Source: Gimesia aquarii (GTDB lineage Bacteria; Planctomycetota; Planctomycetia; Planctomycetales; Planctomycetaceae). From it: a stretch of DNA of 64,000 bases. Positions 63,425 to 64,000 of the stretch are shown piece by piece. Within the stretch, counting starts at the first letter, position 1. Each line of letters opens with the position of its first letter. Made by a program: the position numbers and the translations under genes. The DNA lies in assembly GCF_007748195.1 (NCBI RefSeq), contig NZ_CP037920.1:4539800-4603799 (forward strand), read 5' to 3'. The notes below the pieces were generated by a model, which had not been told where the DNA came from, ran no database searches, and saw only the letters and a list, made by a program, of their open reading frames with translations.

Positions 63425-64000
63425 TTACCAATCTCCAATCGCACCATCTTCATAAAAGACGCGTTGTACAGTTTCCTGCTGAAACGGATGTTTTTTGACT
63501 TCAGCTTCATTGATCGAGATCCCCAGTCCCGGCTTGCCATTCGGTTTGACGGTTCGCGTCACAGGATCGATGATAAAGCCTTCTTCAACAATATCCTGTC
63601 GCCAGGGAACATCATCCAATACCGATTCACAGATGATGTAACTCGGTTGAGAAAATCCAAATTCCAGCGAGGCTGCCGTGCTGATTGGTCCTTGTGGATT
63701 ATGGGGGGCGAGTGCAATTCGATGAGCATCCGCCAAAGCGGCAATCCGCCGTGCTTCGGTAAATCCACCACAGTGTGTCAAATCAAGCTGACAAATTTCA
63801 CAGCCTCGTTTTTCAAATAGATCACGGAACGCCGCCAAATGAGTCAATCGCTCACCCGTCGCAATGGGAGTTGTTGTCGCAGCATTGATTCGAGCCAGAC
63901 TATCCAGCGACTCCGGCCAGCATGGCTCTTCAAAGAAATACAAACCATAAGGATCCAGCGCTTGTGCAAACTGTAAACCCATGGCGGGAGAAGGGCGGGC
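63425..64000 (-). CDS. Enolase-superfamily dehydratase (mandelate racemase/galactonate dehydratase-like), partial
   Basis: The C-terminal 191 codons of a gene that runs off the right edge. Motifs of the enolase barrel are [24 protein letters not shown], the [20 protein letters not shown] strand and [16 protein letters not shown], with a catalytic His in APHN as in D-galactonate dehydratase-type enzymes. These enzymes dehydrate acid sugars to 2-keto-3-deoxy acids. The stop is at 63425, 64 bases before the ceramidase-like gene. It appears to be upstream in the operon of the MFS and lyase genes. Substrate not determined. Confidence 0.88.
   Translation of the reverse strand, partial: ARPSPAMGLQFAQALDPYGLYFFEEPCWPESLDSLARINAATTTPIATGERLTHLAAFRDLFEKRGCEICQLDLTHCGGFTEARRIAALADAHRIALAPHNPQGPISTAASLEFGFSQPSYIICESVLDDVPWRQDIVEEGFIIDPVTRTVKPNGKPGLGISINEAEVKKHPFQQETVQRVFYEDGAIGDW

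Noticed and set aside
1..64000. CRISPR arrays, prophage, insertion sequences, rRNA
   Set aside because: No regularly spaced repeats, transposase or integrase genes, phage structural genes or rRNA sequences were seen on either strand.

Overview
The window looks like a chromosome segment from a planctomycete, most likely a Gimesia-like member of the Planctomycetaceae. The evidence is the lineage-typical protein set: a paired PSD1/cytochrome-c (DUF1549/DUF1553) protein and Tat-exported DUF1501 protein, two formylglycine-type sulfatases, several secreted PQQ-type beta-propellers, a NagB/PIG-L fusion, and many secreted or membrane proteins of unknown role. Base composition leans towards AT. I see no phage, insertion sequence, CRISPR array or rRNA. 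There are two tRNA genes, Cys(GCA) and Gly(CCC).

Layout. (1) 88-11220: ileS, a sulfatase with HEAT repeats, two secreted beta-propeller proteins, an endonuclease/exonuclease/phosphatase protein, a RidA-family protein and a small coiled-coil secreted protein. (2) 11431-25207: a Tad/Flp pilus region. It has an isolated Flp pilin, a STAS protein, an HtrA protease, a sigma-54 activator, tadC-tadB-tadA-cpaB and three long atypical pilins. (3) 25528-31153: an inner-membrane GT-C-like protein with a coupled partner, a HAD phosphatase, an ACT-domain protein and a Gfo/Idh/MocA oxidoreductase. (4) 31321-44611: a zinc dehydrogenase, an arylsulfatase, the DUF1501/PSD1 pair, a 1563-residue double-propeller protein and an FAD-dependent oxidoreductase. 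(5) 44665-51363: housekeeping genes (glycyl-tRNA synthetase, comB-like, purD, asd, lysA). (6) 51786-59553: a secreted HEAT/pseudo-receiver protein, a cysteine-less TlpA-like lipoprotein, the NagB/PIG-L fusion, a PIG-L deacetylase and a tiny membrane protein. (7) 59625-64000: a minus-strand catabolic operon (dehydratase, ceramidase-like hydrolase, DHDPS-family lyase, MFS transporter) that runs off the right edge.

Most interesting reading. Three of the four pilin genes have a sequence with the exact GG-N10-GC spacing of a sigma-54 (-24/-12) promoter at a suitable distance from the start codon. A sigma-54 activator with GAFTGA loop and Fis-type helix-turn-helix is encoded next to the tad genes. 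This points to a sigma-54-controlled Tad pilus. The long pilins have the conserved glutamate one residue late, or lack it, and the main pilin mRNA would begin with a three-hairpin leader. Other points worth following: an IleRS with the swapped GxHH signature, a secreted pseudo-receiver with Glu at the phospho-acceptor position, and a long hairpin in the tRNA-Cys leader.
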